Source of the DNA: Collinsella aerofaciens | GTDB taxonomy: Bacteria; Actinomycetota; Coriobacteriia; Coriobacteriales; Coriobacteriaceae | Length of the DNA: 64,000 bases | Assembly (NCBI RefSeq): GCF_028206795.1 | Contig: NZ_JAQLFJ010000011.1 | Coordinates: 1-64,000 of the forward strand | Direction: 5' to 3' | Shown: piece by piece, positions 1-7,862 of the stretch | Layout of the letters: every line of letters starts with the position of its first letter | How positions within the stretch are numbered: the stretch's first letter is position 1 | Notes under the pieces: generated by a model | The model's database searches: none | What the model saw: the letters and a program-made list of their open reading frames with translations, nothing else | What the model was told of the DNA's origin: nothing | Made by a program: the position numbers and the translations under genes

Positions 1-122
1 ATGGGCTGGCGCCAGCATGGAGAGAATCTAGGTAGCTCAACGGAGAAAACCGTTGACAAAACTATAGGAACACCCCCCTGTTTGTTGAGCTGCCGATTTT
101 TGTGCTGGGCGGTCTGGTCTTG

Positions 123-806
123 CTAGAACCGCGCGACCTGGTGCGTGAGCAGACCTGTCGGAACTTGCGGCGCGGCGCCGCTGACCTGCGCGGCGGGGAA
201 GAGCACGGCAACGGTAAAGTTGAACGGCTCCTTGCCGGTGTACGTTCCGGCGGCACGGGCCTCATCGGCCAGCAGCTGCGACGCCCCGGTCAGAGCGGCG
301 GCGTAGGCGGGGTCGTCGGTCAGCGCCGGCTCCGGTGCTTGGTCGAGCATAGCGCGGATGGCCCCGACGGCGTCCTCGCGCTTGACCTCCCACACGTGGT
401 GCGTAATGCCCGCAGGATCGGTGACGGCGTAGAGCGAGGCGCCCTCTTTGGCAGCGCCCAGGATGATATCCATGACGGGCGAGGCCTCGTAGGCGAGCGA
501 CACGGGGCGCGGCTGCACCTTGAGCTCGGCGATCGCGCGCGCGGCGGCGGCCACGTCGGCGCTGGCATCGCCCTTGTCGCCCGCAAGTACACTCGTCGGG
601 CAGATCGCCACGACACCCGTCACACGTCCCGGCTCGCCCGAGCATTCGTACACGTAATACGCCGCGCCTGGATCCTTGAGCATTAGGCCGTCAGCAATGG
701 CGCCGCGCAGGGCGTCGTTGCCGCTCAGGATACCGCCCATCGCAGGCAGCGCCTCGAGCACACGGTCCTGAGCCGGGCGGATGCAGGGAAACGGAAGTGC
801 TTTCAT
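123..806 (-). CDS. DUF1015-like protein, shortened
   Basis: This 227-residue protein resembles part of the DUF1015 family, whose function is unknown and whose genes often lie near serA and serC, as here. The N-terminus (PFPCIRPAQDRV) and a later segment (EPFNFTVAVLFP, from about residue 193) look like family landmarks. The HHRY-type signature that normally precedes the second segment is replaced by DDPAYAAALTG (residues 163-173), and the protein stops where family members of about 400 residues continue. It may be a reduced or degenerate member. Codon use matches its neighbours and the frame is open throughout, so I treat it as a real gene. The family match is by eye only. Confidence 0.6.
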   Translation of the reverse strand: MKALPFPCIRPAQDRVLEALPAMGGILSGNDALRGAIADGLMLKDPGAAYYVYECSGEPGRVTGVVAICPTSVLAGDKGDASADVAAAARAIAELKVQPRPVSLAYEASPVMDIILGAAKEGASLYAVTDPAGITHHVWEVKREDAVGAIRAMLDQAPEPALTDDPAYAAALTGASQLLADEARAAGTYTGKEPFNFTVAVLFPAAQVSGAAPQVPTGLLTHQVARF

Positions 807-845
807 GGGCGGTCCTAACGCACGAGTCGGTTTGTTCGCGGCTTA

Positions 846-2066
846 TTATGCCCCAACTTGGCCGCTTGCGTCCCAGAGCGTGTTATCGGCAAGCGCGATG
901 AGCACGTTTTGGCAGCGAACGATATCGGCATGGGGCACATACTCGTTGGGCTTGTGCGCGAGCGCCAACGAGCCGGGGCCGTAGCTCATACAATTGCGGT
1001 TGCCTGTCTTGCCGGCAATGACGGCGGTATCGGTGTAGCCGGTAAAGAAGCCGACGGTCGTGTCCGCGTCCGTTACGTCATCGGCGGCACGCTTGAGCGC
1101 TGCTAGAAGGGGAGAGTTCGGGTCGCGCTCGATGGCGGGGCGGTCGCCCGTCACTGTGTAGCTGCCATGGCAACCGGGAACGGCGGCTTCGGCGACGGCG
1201 ATGGCATGCTCGACCATATTGATTGCGGCGGCCGTATCGGTCGGCGGGGTCAGGCGCATGTCGACCCAGACTTTGGCGCGGTCGGGTACGACGTAGGGGC
1301 GATATCCGCCCTCGATTTGGCCAAACGTGATGGTCGAAGGCCCCAGCTCATCGTGCGCGGGCAGCGCCGCAAACGCGCGACGAAGCGAACACACGACCTC
1401 GGCCATGGCGGCGACGGCATCCGCGCCCTTCCAAGGCTGGCTCGCATGCGCCGTCACGCCAGCCATTTCAATCTCGAACCACGTACGCCCCTTGTGCGCC
1501 ACCTGGATCTGTCCGTCGGTGGGCTCGGTGTCCAGCACCCATTCGCGCGAGCTGACCCAGCCAGCATCGATCGCGGCCTCTGAGCCGCGCATGAAGTCTT
1601 CCTCGTCGACCGAGCAGATGAGCGAAAAGCCGCGGCGTGGCAGCGCGCCATCCGCCGCCACGCGCTCGAGCGTATGGATCAGTGCGGCAATAGCGCAGGC
1701 CAGGCCACCCTTCATATCGCAGGCACCGCGGCCATAGAGTTTATCGTCGCGCACAACCGCCCCAAGCGGTGCGATGTCTGCGTCCCAACCATCGCCCAAG
1801 GTGACGGTATCCATGTGGCAGATATAGATCAGCCGCGGCTCGTCGCTTTGGCCCGGCACGGTGACTTTAAGGTTGCGGCGCCCGGGCAGCACTTCGAGCT
1901 CCTCAATCTGCACGGCATCGAGCGCAGAACTATCAAGTTGTGCCAGCTGCTGCTCAATGAGCCTCTTAATGAAGCGCTCAATTTCATCCTCATACGCGCC
2001 CGGGTTTGAGCTGTCGATCCGCACGAGCTCCTGCGCAAGCCGCCAGGCAAAGTCCTCATCAACCAT
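846..2066 (-). CDS. M20-family ArgE/DapE-type deacylase
   Basis: A 406-residue zinc-dependent amidohydrolase of the M20 family, the group of acetylornithine deacetylases, succinyl-diaminopimelate desuccinylases and dipeptidases. Metal-ligand motifs are in the expected order: HMD (residues 84-86), GRGACDMKGG with D117, the catalytic DEE (154-156), and a late LAHKPNEYV carrying the last His. I start at the ATG at 2066 because a GAGGT lies about six bases upstream on the minus strand; an in-frame ATG ten codons earlier has no such site. Substrate cannot be decided from sequence: the closest general description is ArgE/DapE family. It shares orientation with the DUF1015-like gene 40 bases downstream and may be cotranscribed with it. 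Confidence 0.85.
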   Translation of the reverse strand: MVDEDFAWRLAQELVRIDSSNPGAYEDEIERFIKRLIEQQLAQLDSSALDAVQIEELEVLPGRRNLKVTVPGQSDEPRLIYICHMDTVTLGDGWDADIAPLGAVVRDDKLYGRGACDMKGGLACAIAALIHTLERVAADGALPRRGFSLICSVDEEDFMRGSEAAIDAGWVSSREWVLDTEPTDGQIQVAHKGRTWFEIEMAGVTAHASQPWKGADAVAAMAEVVCSLRRAFAALPAHDELGPSTITFGQIEGGYRPYVVPDRAKVWVDMRLTPPTDTAAAINMVEHAIAVAEAAVPGCHGSYTVTGDRPAIERDPNSPLLAALKRAADDVTDADTTVGFFTGYTDTAVIAGKTGNRNCMSYGPGSLALAHKPNEYVPHADIVRCQNVLIALADNTLWDASGQVGA

Positions 2067-2220
2067 ATGCAACCTCACAATCAGTCTGCTTTCCAAACCG
2101 ATTGTAAGCCTCTTGAGAGATCCGCGGCGTGCGCGCAGCGGTATTTACCGTTCGCAGGCCGAGCCAGCGCGTTTGCCGTCCAGGCGGGTTTACAAACGAC
2201 GCGGTGGGTACGTACCCTTC

Positions 2221-3270
2221 ATGGACGACATGCTGTGCGACATATCTGCCTTTCGGTATCACCGGATACCCCCACAGGTCTTGGCAATAATGCCGGACCT
2301 GCCCGATTCTGCGGACGATCCGCGCAGGGAGCACCTATGTGAGCATCCGCTCGTCAAGCATTTCCTGGGCACCCCGTTACACGTGTTGGCGCAGGGCGTC
2401 TGCGGGCGCAAGGGCGATCGCATTGTCAGGCATGTTTGGAACGGGGAGAGGCCGTTTGATTCCGTGCGGCAGACGGAGTTTGGCCTCGATGTCGCGTCCC
2501 CGCTCTTTACCCTGCTGACCCTGGCTTCCTCGGTCTCAAACGAGCGTCTAATCATGTGCATGTATGAGATGTGCGGCACCTTTGCCGTGTGCAAGATTGC
2601 GCCTCAGGTAAAGTCGGCACTTGAGCAGGCATATGGGAGCCGATGGAGTGACGCACGGTCGGGCTGGGAAAACGTAAAGGATGTCTCGGGGAATCCAACG
2701 GACTTGTGGAAACGACCTCCCTTGATCGAGCTCTCTGAGCTTATAGAGTTCGTCGATAAGGTCCGGGGGCTCCGCGGCGCTAAATCGTTCATACGAGCCG
2801 CGAAATGCATTACGGGGGTGGCAGCATCGCCGCTCGAGGTCCAGGCTTCGATGCTGTTTGGCCTTACGAGGTTGCGCGGCGGCGAAGGGCTGAGCCTTAC
2901 CAATAACGTTGAGATTCGTATGACGCGCAGCGCCCGCCTGATTTCGGGGCTTGATAGGCGCTATGCCGATATCCTGCTGGCAAATAAGGACGGCAGCCGA
3001 GAGTGTCTGGTTGAATGCCAAGGTAAAGCCATTCACGGATCCATTGAATACAAGATCTCGGACTCCGATCGAACGACGGCCTTGCAAGCCATGGGATATC
3101 CCGTCGTTCTGATGACCTATGGTCAGCTGGCCGACTTCGATGCCTTCCGCGTGGTGATGGAGCTCATCATGTCCTATCTCGATGTGCCGCTGAAAGACAA
3201 GACGCCGCGACAGCAGGAGCTCGAACGGCGGCTTCGTGAGGAGATTTTTATCGATTGGGCGGGAATGTAG
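2221..3270 (+). CDS. Hypothetical protein with restriction-endonuclease-like C-terminal region
   Basis: A 349-residue soluble protein that I cannot name. The C-terminal third (RYADILLANKDGS, then LVECQGK, then DSDRTTALQAMGYPVVLMTY) has the order of strands and acidic residues seen in Vsr/DUF559-like members of the PD-(D/E)XK nuclease fold: a D, then an E within a hydrophobic strand followed by Q-G-K, then a charged helix and a second hydrophobic strand. The N-terminal part (CDISAFRYHRIPPQVL) has no motif I recognise. It is transcribed divergently from the deacylase and sits about 3 kb before the BREX locus, separated by serA-serC. The start ATG at 2221 has only a weak upstream site; the open frame extends further upstream, over the deacylase. 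Function is inferred from the fold-like pattern only. Confidence 0.6.
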   Translation: MDDMLCDISAFRYHRIPPQVLAIMPDLPDSADDPRREHLCEHPLVKHFLGTPLHVLAQGVCGRKGDRIVRHVWNGERPFDSVRQTEFGLDVASPLFTLLTLASSVSNERLIMCMYEMCGTFAVCKIAPQVKSALEQAYGSRWSDARSGWENVKDVSGNPTDLWKRPPLIELSELIEFVDKVRGLRGAKSFIRAAKCITGVAASPLEVQASMLFGLTRLRGGEGLSLTNNVEIRMTRSARLISGLDRRYADILLANKDGSRECLVECQGKAIHGSIEYKISDSDRTTALQAMGYPVVLMTYGQLADFDAFRVVMELIMSYLDVPLKDKTPRQQELERRLREEIFIDWAGM

Positions 3271-3540
3271 TCGCGCGGTGGGTAAACGGTAGCGCGAGCT
3301 AGAGTTCTGGTCGCAAAAAGGCTTCAATTTTGCCTTGGAGGGACCCTAAAAATGCTATCTAGAATAAGTTGTTTCGGAAAATAGACAGTCAACTTACATT
3401 CGGCACATAGAGACCGATTTTTACCTACTAAAGTCCCTGATAAAGCTGTTTATCAAAGCGGGTGTGCTTAGCGACTGGAGCCTCACTATCGATTATCTGA
3501 AAAAACTTGTTCCGGGTATCATTTTAAAGTCGTCCGGAGC
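3271..3540. other. Intergenic stretch with no gene seen
   Basis: Between the nuclease-like gene and the serA terminator. It is AT-richer than its surroundings, and I see no credible reading frame, RNA gene or repeat in it. Confidence 0.4.
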
Positions 3541-3548
3541 AACAAAAT

Positions 3549-3577
3549 CGCCCCCCGTTTCGTGAAAACGGGGGGCG
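3549..3577 (-). terminator. Rho-independent terminator of serC-serA
   Basis: A 12-bp perfect stem (CGCCCCCCGTTT pairing with AAACGGGGGGCG) with a 5-base loop, followed on the minus strand by ATTTTGTT. It lies about 40 bases past the serA stop codon. Confidence 0.9.
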
Positions 3578-3617
3578 AATGGGCTTCGTGGTCTGTCTGG
3601 CAGGCTTGGCACCGGCG

Positions 3618-4781
3618 CTATTTAATCACGCGCACGCGATACATCGACGGAATCTGCTTGAGCGCCTCGATCGTGCTGCCGTCCAGGTGCTCATCGGTGT
3701 CGAACATAGTGTAGGCGTTCTCGCCAGCGGACTCGTTGGTCATGCGCTGCACGTTGGCGTTGTCCTTGGCGAGAATGGCCGTGATCTGGCCGATCATGTT
3801 GGGCACGTTGGCATGCAGGCAGGCAATGCGGCTTGCGGCGCGCGCCTTGCCCATGCTGCAGGCGGGGTAGTTGACGCTGTGCGCGATGTTGCCGTTTTCC
3901 AGGTAATCCTTGAGCTCGCTGATGGCCATGTCGGCGCAGTTGGCCTCGGCCTCGCCGGTGCCGGCGCCCGAATGCGTGGTGATAAACGTATTGGGCATCT
4001 TGACGGTCTTGGGCGTGGCAAAGTCGCAGCTAAACCAGCTGAGCTTGCCCTCGCGCAGGGCGGCGTCGACGGCGTCCTCGTCAATGATGGTCTCGCGCGC
4101 GTAGTTGATGAGCACGGCGTCGGGCGCCAGCAGGTTAATCTGCTCGGTGCTTATCATGCCGATGGTGTCTGCCTTGCTGGGCACGTGCACGGTGAGGTAG
4201 TCGCAGCCGCGGCACAGATCCTCGAGCGTGCCCACGCGCTGCACCTCGCGGCTCAGCACCCACGCGTGCTCGACGGAAATGAACGGATCGTAGCCGTAGA
4301 CGTCCATGCCCAGGTCGACGCAGGCGTTGGCGACCTTGGAGCCCACGTTGCCCAGGCCGATGACGCCGATGCGCTTGCCCTTGAGCTCGCGGCCCACAAA
4401 GGCCTTCTTGGCCTTCTCGGCGTCGACCTGGATCTCGGGGTCGTCGGCGTTGTTGCGCACCCAGTTCATCGACTGTACCACGCCGCGGCTCGAGAGCACC
4501 AGCATGCCCAGGACGAGCTCCTTGACGGCGTTGCTGTTGGCACCGGGGGAGTTAAAGACGACGACGCCCTTCTTGGCGTACTCCTCGACGGGGATGTTGT
4601 TGACGCCGGCGCCGCAGCGGGCGATGGCGCGGATGCCCTCGGGCAGCTCGTAGCCGTGCAGGTCGGTGGAGCGCATCAGGATGGCGTCGGCCTCCTCGGC
4701 GGTGCCCACAAACTCGTAGCCCTCGCCAAACTCGACCTTGCCGTCTTTGGTGATGTCGTCGATGGTCTTAATCTTACGCAT
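3618..4781 (-). CDS. serA: D-3-phosphoglycerate dehydrogenase
   Basis: First committed enzyme of serine synthesis: it oxidises 3-phosphoglycerate to 3-phosphohydroxypyruvate with NAD. The 387-residue protein has the D-isomer 2-hydroxyacid dehydrogenase layout: a substrate-binding lobe (ARCGAGVNNI near residue 56), the Rossmann dinucleotide motif GLGNVG (142-147), the catalytic Arg in NYARETIIDE and a His in ITTHSGAGTGEAE. From about residue 315 a short ACT-like domain (NVPNMIGQITAILAKDNANV) follows, as in the roughly 390-400-residue type III-like enzymes, so serine feedback is possible. It lies 72 bases downstream of serC in the same orientation and is closed by a strong terminator, so the two form an operon. 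The length is normal for the short form. Confidence 0.95.
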   Translation of the reverse strand: MRKIKTIDDITKDGKVEFGEGYEFVGTAEEADAILMRSTDLHGYELPEGIRAIARCGAGVNNIPVEEYAKKGVVVFNSPGANSNAVKELVLGMLVLSSRGVVQSMNWVRNNADDPEIQVDAEKAKKAFVGRELKGKRIGVIGLGNVGSKVANACVDLGMDVYGYDPFISVEHAWVLSREVQRVGTLEDLCRGCDYLTVHVPSKADTIGMISTEQINLLAPDAVLINYARETIIDEDAVDAALREGKLSWFSCDFATPKTVKMPNTFITTHSGAGTGEAEANCADMAISELKDYLENGNIAHSVNYPACSMGKARAASRIACLHANVPNMIGQITAILAKDNANVQRMTNESAGENAYTMFDTDEHLDGSTIEALKQIPSMYRVRVIK

Positions 4782-4853
4782 GGAAAAACTCCTTAGCAGG
4801 TTTTGATCTAAACAGGGTGGTTTGAGATGGCTGGTCGGCCCGCGTGCTGCGGG

Positions 4854-5978
4854 CTAGTTAGATCGCGGGCTCAAACTATGCTGCGCTTCGAAGTCCTTCA
4901 TGTACGTGGCCAGCGCCTGCACGTCCTCCATGGTGACGGCGTTGTAGACGCTGGCGCGCATGCCGCCCACCAGGCGATGGCCCTTGACGTTTTGAATCTG
5001 GTGCTCGGCCGCGCCTGCGACAAAGGCCGCGTCGAGCCTGGCGTCGTCGGTGCGGAAGGTGACGTTGGCGATGGAGCGACTGTCGGCCTGCGTGGTGCCA
5101 TGGAACAGTTTGCTTTGCTCGAGCAAGTCATAGAGCAGGTTGGCTTTGGCCCAGTTGCGCTCGGCCATGGCGGCAAGTCCGCCGGTCTGCTCAACCCAAC
5201 GGAACACCTTGCCGCACACGTAGATACCAAAGGTGTTGGGCGTGTTGAGCATGGAGCCCTTGGCGGCCTGGGTCTTAAGGTCCATGTACTGCGGCGTCTG
5301 CGCAAAGGCTGGACCGTCGGCGATCAGGTCGTCGCGCACGATAACCACGGTGACGCCCGCGGCGCCGGCGTTTTTCTGAGCGCCGGCGTAGATGAGTCCG
5401 TAGCGCTCGACGTCGAGCGGCTGCGACAAAAAGCAGCTCGAGACATCGGCGACCAGCGGTACGTCGCCGAAGTTAGGCAGCTCGTGGTACATGGTGCCAA
5501 AGATGGTGTTGTTCTGGCAGATGTAGACGTAGTCGAGCCCGCCGCCCGCGGCCTCGGCGGCAATGCGCGCGTTGATGTCGGCCATGGCGGGAATGCGGTC
5601 GAAATTGGCGTCCTCGGAGCTCGCGAGCAGCACGGCCTCGCCGTACTTGGCGGCTTCCTTGTACGCCTTGTTGGCGAAGTTGCCGGTCACGACGTAGCCG
5701 GCGCGGCCGCGGCGCATGAGGTTCATCGGGATGCCCGCAAACTGCAGCGTGGCGCCGCCCTGCAAAAACAGAACACGGTAGTTATCGGGGATGCTCAGCA
5801 GGCGGCGCAGGGTTGCCTCGGCGTCGTCGATGATCTGCTGGTACATGCTAGATCGATGGCTCATCTCGAGCACGGACATGCCGCAACCGTGGTAGTCCAT
5901 CATCTCGTCGGCGATCTCGGCGAGCACGCTGGTAGGCAGCGCGGCCGGGCCAGCTGAGAAGTTGTGCACACGTGCCAT
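4854..5978 (-). CDS. serC: Phosphoserine aminotransferase
   Basis: Second enzyme of serine synthesis: a PLP enzyme that transfers an amino group from glutamate to 3-phosphohydroxypyruvate. The 374-residue protein begins with the family start HNFSAGPAALP, has the HRSS motif near residue 41 and the GGATLQF phosphate-binding loop (74-80), and places the PLP lysine at K202 in YAGAQKNAG. It is the first gene of the serC-serA operon; its product feeds the pathway one step after SerA. The start at 5978 has a GGGGAACTAGAAG-type purine stretch just upstream on the minus strand. Phosphoserine phosphatase (serB) is not in the window. Confidence 0.95.
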   Translation of the reverse strand: MARVHNFSAGPAALPTSVLAEIADEMMDYHGCGMSVLEMSHRSSMYQQIIDDAEATLRRLLSIPDNYRVLFLQGGATLQFAGIPMNLMRRGRAGYVVTGNFANKAYKEAAKYGEAVLLASSEDANFDRIPAMADINARIAAEAAGGGLDYVYICQNNTIFGTMYHELPNFGDVPLVADVSSCFLSQPLDVERYGLIYAGAQKNAGAAGVTVVIVRDDLIADGPAFAQTPQYMDLKTQAAKGSMLNTPNTFGIYVCGKVFRWVEQTGGLAAMAERNWAKANLLYDLLEQSKLFHGTTQADSRSIANVTFRTDDARLDAAFVAGAAEHQIQNVKGHRLVGGMRASVYNAVTMEDVQALATYMKDFEAQHSLSPRSN

Positions 5979-6283
5979 CTTCTAGTTCCCCTCGTAGTCG
6001 TTTGAACGTTCGGGATACTTTAGCACAGTGCAGCGTCAGGCGCGACCGCATCACGGTAAAACTCGAGTGCGCCGCTATGATTTACAGGATGGTTACATGG
6101 GGGAGGGCTTAGCTCGAGGCTCGCATCCGATCCGTCTCGGCCTTCACTCTATGTTGAGTGTAGCGGAGGGTGGGGACAGATTCACAAGCGCGCCTGTCTG
6201 ACAAGTGTGATTTGGGGCGATCTCGTCAAAGCTGCTGAGCTGAGAAAATAACCGTTAACCGGATTAAATTTTGTTACTCAACA

Positions 6284-6327
6284 TTTGACACTCTGTGCGT
6301 GGTAACTTTTTTACCAACAGGTATGAT
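6284..6327 (+). promoter_or_regulatory. Candidate BREX promoter and operator region
   Basis: In the 427-base gap between serC and brxA. TTGACA (6284-6289) and TATGAT (6322-6327) both resemble sigma-70 hexamers, but they are too far apart (32 bases) to be one promoter. Between them is a perfect dyad, TGGTAA-N5-TTACCA (6300-6316), that could bind a regulator. No regulator gene of the BrxR/WYL type lies next to the locus. Confidence 0.35.
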
Positions 6328-6332
6328 TAATG

Positions 6333-6374
6333 ACAAGTGCGCCGCGCCTGCCTGCTGGGCCGCGGCGCACTTGT
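6333..6374 (+). promoter_or_regulatory. Strong hairpin in the brxA leader
   Basis: A perfect 14-bp inverted repeat (ACAAGTGCGCCGCG pairing with CGCGGCGCACTTGT) with a 14-base loop. It lies 20 bases before the GGAG ribosome binding site and lacks a T-run, so it is unlikely to be a plain terminator. It may be a leader structure affecting translation or mRNA stability, or a protein-binding site. Confidence 0.55.
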
Positions 6375-6430
6375 GACAGCCTTTGACACCCTTGGAGCGT
6401 GTACTGTGGATGTAACCACAAAAAGCGTTC

Positions 6431-6440
6431 GGGGGGGGGG
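6431..6440 (+). repeat. Run of ten G at the brxA start
   Basis: A G10 homopolymer, the longest G run I noticed in the window, overlaps the first base of the GTG start codon at 6440. Upstream is a well-placed alternative start: GGAG at 6394-6397, eight bases, then GTG at 6406. With ten G that upstream frame ends at TGA (6469-6471); with nine or twelve G it reads straight into brxA. This is the arrangement of a slipped-strand phase-variation switch. The count could also be a sequencing or assembly error. Confidence 0.75.
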
Positions 6441-7090
6441 TGCTCACCCGCGAGCAATTCCTCCCGCATGAGATGCGCATCGTCGCTGCCCTTCGTATGC
6501 AGGGCGCAAGTGACGAGCAGGTCATTGTACGCGTAAAGAGCGAGAACCTCTTTCAATATCCCACGGAGCGCATGGTCGCCAACCGCGCAACCGTGTGCCT
6601 TCGCCGCCTTGACGCCATGGTGCCCACGGACGCCGTATGCGCCGCGCGCGGCATCGACCCCAAAACCGCCGTCGAGGCTGCGTCATCCCTAGCCAGGCTC
6701 ATGGCATCCGGCACTCCCACGCAGGCGGACCAGGCCATCTTCTACAGCATGATCTGCCGCTACGATATCGTGCGCGAGCTCGTGCTCGTCGAGGTAGGGG
6801 AGCGCCTACAAAATTTCGATTATGCCTTTACGGCGGTTGACCTCAACGCCTTTATGACACGCTTTACCACGGAGTATCCGGACGCGGCCCGCTGGACTGA
6901 GGCCACGGTCAAGCGCATTAAGGGCTCGCTCCGCCAGACGCTCCGCCATGCCGGCCTTATCGGCGAGGGCCAGGGCCCGGAGTCCGAGCGCCTGTCACCA
7001 CTCTTCCTCGATTCCGATGTCGAGCGAGCCTTGGTTCAGCTGGGCGAGCAGTCGCTTATCGCGGCCCTTACCGGCAGGGCGGTGATGTAG
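6440..7090 (+). CDS. brxA: BREX protein BrxA (DUF1819), start in a G tract
   Basis: First gene of the BREX type 1 locus. BrxA is a small helical DNA-binding protein of the DUF1819 family; its exact role in phage exclusion is unsettled. The 216 residues show the family pattern: LTREQFLPHEMRIVAALRMQG at the start, the SENLFQYPTERMV segment, and YDIVRELVLVEVG in the middle. As annotated, translation starts at GTG 6440 inside the G tract and has no ribosome binding site. Homologues usually have about ten residues before the LT position. Starting at GTG 6406 with nine G would supply them (MDVTTKSVRGGV then LTREQF), so the sequenced version is probably out of frame or poorly translated. ATG 6473 is another possible internal start. 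The stop is one base from the brxB start, so translation may be coupled. Confidence 0.88.
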   Translation: MLTREQFLPHEMRIVAALRMQGASDEQVIVRVKSENLFQYPTERMVANRATVCLRRLDAMVPTDAVCAARGIDPKTAVEAASSLARLMASGTPTQADQAIFYSMICRYDIVRELVLVEVGERLQNFDYAFTAVDLNAFMTRFTTEYPDAARWTEATVKRIKGSLRQTLRHAGLIGEGQGPESERLSPLFLDSDVERALVQLGEQSLIAALTGRAVM

Positions 7091-7091
7091 C

Positions 7092-7784
7092 GTGGCTCCC
7101 GTCAAAAGCGCCGTCGACCCTGTTATCACCCCGGCGACGGATCTCACCACCAATATCGGCATCCATTCCCGCAAGAGCGTCGTGGCGGCGCATGCCCGCT
7201 CTCAGCACGCCTGTCAGGAATTTGAGCGCCGTGCGCAGCTTCTGCGCGAGTGCCTGTGCAGCGAGGACTTTTTGGCCAACAAGGGCATAGGCAATGAGAT
7301 CGGCTTCCACACTTTTTGCTATGACCCCGCGCTGGAGTTTGAGGCGCGTGCATTATTTGACACCCTTTCACGCGATGCCGAGGCCGACAAGCTTCCGTGC
7401 ACGCTCAAGGTCGTGAACCTTTACGACGCCGTGCTGGCAATTCTCGAAAAGCGCCGTGTCCTCAAGGCTATCCCGCACCAAGAGGAGCGCCGCGGTACCC
7501 AACGCGTGCTCGAGGACGTGGCCAAGTTCGCCTCGCCCGAGAAAGTTGCCGCGTACATCCTTGAGCAGACCGAGCCGTTCGCGCCCGGAGACGTCATTCT
7601 CCTCACCGGCGCGGGCGAGGTTTTCCCGTTCTTTCGCATGCACACGCTTCTCCACTGCATGCTTGCGGATTTTGATGAGGTGCCTGTGGTCGCCGCCTAT
7701 CCGGGCAGTTTCAACGGCTCTTCTTTCCAGCTCTTTAACCGTCTGCCGGCCGACAACTACTACCGCGCCATCGATATCTCGTAA
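7092..7784 (+). CDS. brxB: BREX protein BrxB (DUF1788)
   Basis: Second BREX gene, 230 residues, DUF1788 family. The family signature is clear in the C-terminal half: ILLTGAGEVFPFFRMHTLL, then VPVVAAYPGSF, then LFNRLPADNYYRAIDI at the end. The segment FLANKGIGNEIGFHTFCYDP (from about residue 60) matches the usual family N-terminus, so the first 50 or so residues are an extension and the true start may be internal. In E. coli BREX, BrxB is needed for methylation and defence, probably bridging PglX and PglZ. GTG at 7092 follows the brxA stop by one base. A shift of the brxA frame could therefore lower brxB expression through uncoupling or polarity. Confidence 0.9.
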   Translation: MAPVKSAVDPVITPATDLTTNIGIHSRKSVVAAHARSQHACQEFERRAQLLRECLCSEDFLANKGIGNEIGFHTFCYDPALEFEARALFDTLSRDAEADKLPCTLKVVNLYDAVLAILEKRRVLKAIPHQEERRGTQRVLEDVAKFASPEKVAAYILEQTEPFAPGDVILLTGAGEVFPFFRMHTLLHCMLADFDEVPVVAAYPGSFNGSSFQLFNRLPADNYYRAIDIS

Positions 7785-7862
7785 GCACGGCTCCCCGCAG
7801 GCAAGTCCCTGCCGCCGGTAACAACCCTTTGCCATAACGTTCCCAAACCTAAAGGAGCACCC

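Noticed and set aside
1861..2220. An N-terminal extension of the gene at 2221-3270
   Set aside because: The extra 120 codons lie over the deacylase coding region and read as low-complexity Ser/Arg; the family-like sequence begins at MDDMLCDISAF.
3579..6440. A BREX regulator or restriction gene upstream of brxA
   Set aside because: Only serA, serC and a non-coding leader are there; no WYL/BrxR-like or BrxU-like gene is visible in the window.
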